A stretch of 8,022 nucleotides of DNA. It comes from Rhodoferax sp. (GTDB lineage Bacteria > Pseudomonadota > Gammaproteobacteria > Burkholderiales > Burkholderiaceae_C). The position numbers and the translations under genes are program-made. The notes under the pieces were generated by a model. That model saw nothing but the letters and a program-made list of their open reading frames with translations. It had not been told where the DNA came from and did not search any database. The stretch covers positions 1 through 8,022 of the forward strand of contig JAQSDS010000034.1 in assembly GCA_029946045.1 (NCBI GenBank), in the 5' to 3' direction. The first letter of the stretch is position 1. Every line of letters begins with the position of its first letter. Below are positions 6,586-8,022 of this stretch, in pieces.

Positions 6586-7050
6586 CTAGGGTTTGATGGT
6601 GGCAAGCGGGGGCAGGTCGAGCTTGATGGATTGAGGCGCCCGCATACTGGTGGCCAGTATGGCCCCGCGTGCTGATACGGATTGCAGCACCAGCTCATCC
6701 GACAAGTGGTCCCCTACCTTAAATGGTTTGGCCTTTTCGTCACCCATGGCAATCAGGGCGCTGCCAAACCCACCGTTGCGTTCTTGGGCGATGACGCCCA
6801 GCAGTTTGTATTGGATGGCAGTAATTACCGGTGAGTCATCGCTGTTGGCCGGCGTGGCAGTGGCCCCCAGCAACTGGGCGACCCGACCCGTGTCAATGGC
6901 GCGCGGGTTGGACCAGTCGCTGCTGGCGCGTGGCGTGCTGACGGGCTCAGACCAGCGCAAACCCCAGTAGACCAGGCTGGCGGCGGCCAAGGCGGCCAAT
7001 AAAAAAGTGCTCAGACGCGCGGGCCAAAGTTTGAGTTCAAGTGTTGCCAT
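6586..7050 (-). CDS. GspC-like (type II secretion protein C, homology-region only) membrane protein
   Basis: The 154-residue protein has a short cytosolic N-terminus ([13 protein letters not shown]), one membrane helix (about 12-32, [18 protein letters not shown]) and a periplasmic part. The architecture and the segment [10 protein letters not shown] (81-90), [19 protein letters not shown] (96-114) and [15 protein letters not shown] (120-134), ending in LDLPPL, match the homology region of GspC, the inner-membrane subunit that contacts the secretin GspD. The PDZ or coiled-coil C-terminal domain of full GspC is absent; short forms are common in betaproteobacteria. No other gsp gene is in the window, so a role in type II secretion is inferred from family only. 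The ATG at 7050 overlaps the moaC 3' end by 14 bases; upstream in-frame codons would overlap moaC further and give no membrane-protein sequence. Confidence 0.75.
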   Translation of the reverse strand: MATLELKLWPARLSTFLLAALAAASLVYWGLRWSEPVSTPRASSDWSNPRAIDTGRVAQLLGATATPANSDDSPVITAIQYKLLGVIAQERNGGFGSALIAMGDEKAKPFKVGDHLSDELVLQSVSARGAILATSMRAPQSIKLDLPPLATIKP

Positions 7051-7549
7051 GTGCGGGTGTGGATGGGTTGATGAAACTGCCAGATTTACCACCATGTTTT
7101 TCCAGCAGTTTAATATCTGACATGACCATGCCACGGTCCACCGCCTTGCACATGTCATAAATGGTGAGCAGGGCGACCGAGACGGCGGTCAGGGCTTCCA
7201 TTTCGACACCCGTCGGACCCACTGTTTCAACCGTGGCTTTGCAAAGGACGCTGCAGGTCTGGGACTGGCTGCCATGCAGCACCTTGAATTCAATGGCGAC
7301 CCGGGTCAATGCCAGCGGGTGGCACAGCGGGATCAGGTCGCTGGTTTTTTTTGCAGCCATGATGCCAGCGATGCGGGCGATGCCCAGCACGTCCCCTTTT
7401 TTGGCGGTGCCGGCTTCGATGATGGCCAAGGTGGCAGGCAGCATGTCAATGCGCCCGCCAGCAATGCCTGTTCTGTGGCTGGCCGCTTTGGCCGCCACAT
7501 CAACCATGTGGGCCTGGCCCTGGTCGTCAAAATGGGTGAGCGTGCTCAT
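7037..7549 (-). CDS. moaC: Cyclic pyranopterin monophosphate synthase MoaC
   Basis: MoaC converts 3',8-cyclo-7,8-dihydro-GTP made by MoaA to cyclic pyranopterin monophosphate, the first stable intermediate of molybdenum cofactor synthesis, in the cytosol as a hexamer. The 170 residues contain all family motifs: LTHFD (4-8), MVDV (15-18), [15 protein letters not shown] (49-63) with the active-site lysine, [15 protein letters not shown] (65-79) with the catalytic histidine, [16 protein letters not shown] (107-122) with two conserved glutamates, and YDMCKAVDR (131-139) with the Asp and Lys. The roughly 10-residue C-terminal tail after GGKSG is variable in the family. It is the first gene of the minus-strand run; no other moa or mob gene is near. 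No Shine-Dalgarno sequence precedes the ATG at 7549; the leader is pyrimidine-rich (CATTTCCATTTTTGTC). Confidence 0.98.
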   Translation of the reverse strand: MSTLTHFDDQGQAHMVDVAAKAASHRTGIAGGRIDMLPATLAIIEAGTAKKGDVLGIARIAGIMAAKKTSDLIPLCHPLALTRVAIEFKVLHGSQSQTCSVLCKATVETVGPTGVEMEALTAVSVALLTIYDMCKAVDRGMVMSDIKLLEKHGGKSGSFINPSTPAHGNT

Positions 7550-7673
7550 GACAAAAATGGAAATGGGATGGACTAAAGCAAACGGGACGATTTGATCGAA
7601 CCTTTACACATAACTGGCATCATACGGTGATCGTCCGATTAATTCTTTTGTAGGTGTACAAAATTTATTGCTC
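7550..7673. promoter_or_regulatory. Divergent intergenic region between moaC and the M48 peptidase gene
   Basis: This 124-base AT-rich stretch must carry the promoters of both divergent genes. On the minus strand a TATGAT (bases 7619-7624) is a 5/6 match to a -10 box about 70 bases before moaC, but without a good -35. On the plus strand TTTACA (7603-7608) resembles a -35 box, again without a clear partner. A 7-base inverted repeat, GGACGAT (7585-7591) and ATCGTCC (7630-7636), spans the centre and could be an operator. No riboswitch fold such as the molybdenum cofactor motif was recognised by eye. Confidence 0.4.
7646..7663 (+). repeat. 18-base perfect dyad upstream of the M48 peptidase gene
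   Basis: TTTTGTA and TACAAAA are exact 7-base inverted arms around GGTG. The dyad ends 10 bases before the ATG at 7674. It could be a protein-binding operator or a short mRNA hairpin. The only Shine-Dalgarno-like bases upstream of the gene (AGGTG, 7652-7656) lie in its loop. Confidence 0.5.
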
Positions 7674-8022
7674 ATGTTGCTCCATAAAATTAAACAAAAA
7701 ACTCGGCTAATCCATCCTGTAAAAGAATACGTTACTCTCATTTTTATAGCTTTTTCCCTGGTTTTACCGGTTCCCCTGCAAGCGCAGAGCGCTGTGGCCA
7801 ACGCGCTGCCGCTGCTCGGCGATGGCAGCGACATGAGCGCCGGCGCTGAACGCCGGCTGGGTGACCGCATCGTGCGTGAGCTTTACCGTGACCCCGATTT
7901 TGTTGACGACCCGGTGCTCTCCGACTATGTGCAGGGCGTCTGGCAGCCCTTGCTGAAAAGCGCCCGTGTCCGCGGTGACCTGACAGCCGAACTCGATGAA
8001 CGTTTTGCTTGGCGGATTGTGT
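7674..8022 (+). CDS. 5' part of a secreted M48 family (BepA-like) metallopeptidase
   Basis: The frame from the ATG at 7674 runs off the right edge with 116 complete codons and no stop. Residues 1-36 form a long signal peptide: a basic n-region of about 19 residues, a hydrophobic core YVTLIFIAFSLVLPVPL (19-35) and a likely cleavage after LQA. The mature start LPLLGDGSDMSAGAERRLGD (45-64) followed by RELYRDPDFVDDPVLSDYV (68-86) matches the region before the protease domain in periplasmic M48 proteins such as BepA (YfgC), which act in outer-membrane protein quality control. The zinc-binding HExxH and any TPR domain would lie beyond the window, so catalytic competence cannot be judged. A TTG two codons upstream (7668) has better spacing to an AGGTG and is a possible alternative start. 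The signal-peptide portion is far more AT-rich than the mature part. Confidence 0.85.
   Translation, partial: MLLHKIKQKTRLIHPVKEYVTLIFIAFSLVLPVPLQAQSAVANALPLLGDGSDMSAGAERRLGDRIVRELYRDPDFVDDPVLSDYVQGVWQPLLKSARVRGDLTAELDERFAWRIV

Noticed and set aside
7604..7870. 88-codon minus-strand open frame opposite the M48 gene
   Set aside because: It is antisense to the signal peptide and mature N-terminus of the M48 protein and has no recognisable features.

Overview
The window is about 60% GC and looks like a chromosome segment from a betaproteobacterium, most likely Burkholderiales near the Comamonadaceae (Rhodoferax/Polaromonas type). This rests on the gene repertoire and order (moaC, a GspC-like gene, apaG, a 'SpecificRecomb' membrane protein, thiL, pgpA, pncC, a LysE/ArgO exporter) and on protein flavour. 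The taxonomic call is an inference; there is no rRNA or other marker gene here.

Layout. Bases 1-100 hold the last 32 codons of a plus-strand gene ending in a SEC-C zinc-binding tail. From 114 to 7549 there is one unbroken run of ten minus-strand genes with gaps of at most 57 bases. Read in their own direction they are: moaC (molybdopterin precursor synthesis), a GspC-like single-pass protein overlapping moaC by 14 bases, apaG, a 674-residue membrane protein of the misnamed 'site-specific recombinase' family, thiL (thiamine-phosphate kinase), pgpA (phosphatidylglycerophosphatase A), an exported double OB-fold protein, pncC (NMN amidohydrolase), a LysE/ArgO amino-acid exporter, and an NTF2/SnoaL-like protein. 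A divergent AT-rich intergenic region (7550-7673) separates moaC from the 5' end of a plus-strand secreted M48 (BepA-like) metallopeptidase that runs off the right edge.

The genes are mostly housekeeping and do not form one pathway. thiL-pgpA is a widely conserved proteobacterial neighbour pair, with pncC often nearby. The tight spacing suggests co-transcription of sub-blocks and translational coupling. There is no tRNA, rRNA, CRISPR array, insertion sequence or phage gene, and I see no clear undescribed system. The points most worth a second look are the exported double OB-fold protein placed between pgpA and pncC, the orphan GspC-like protein, the doubtful 'recombinase', an 8-bp perfect stem-loop over the thiL stop codon, an 18-bp dyad just before the M48 gene, a possible terminator built into the SEC-C coding tail, and the absence of Shine-Dalgarno-like sequences across the whole minus-strand run.
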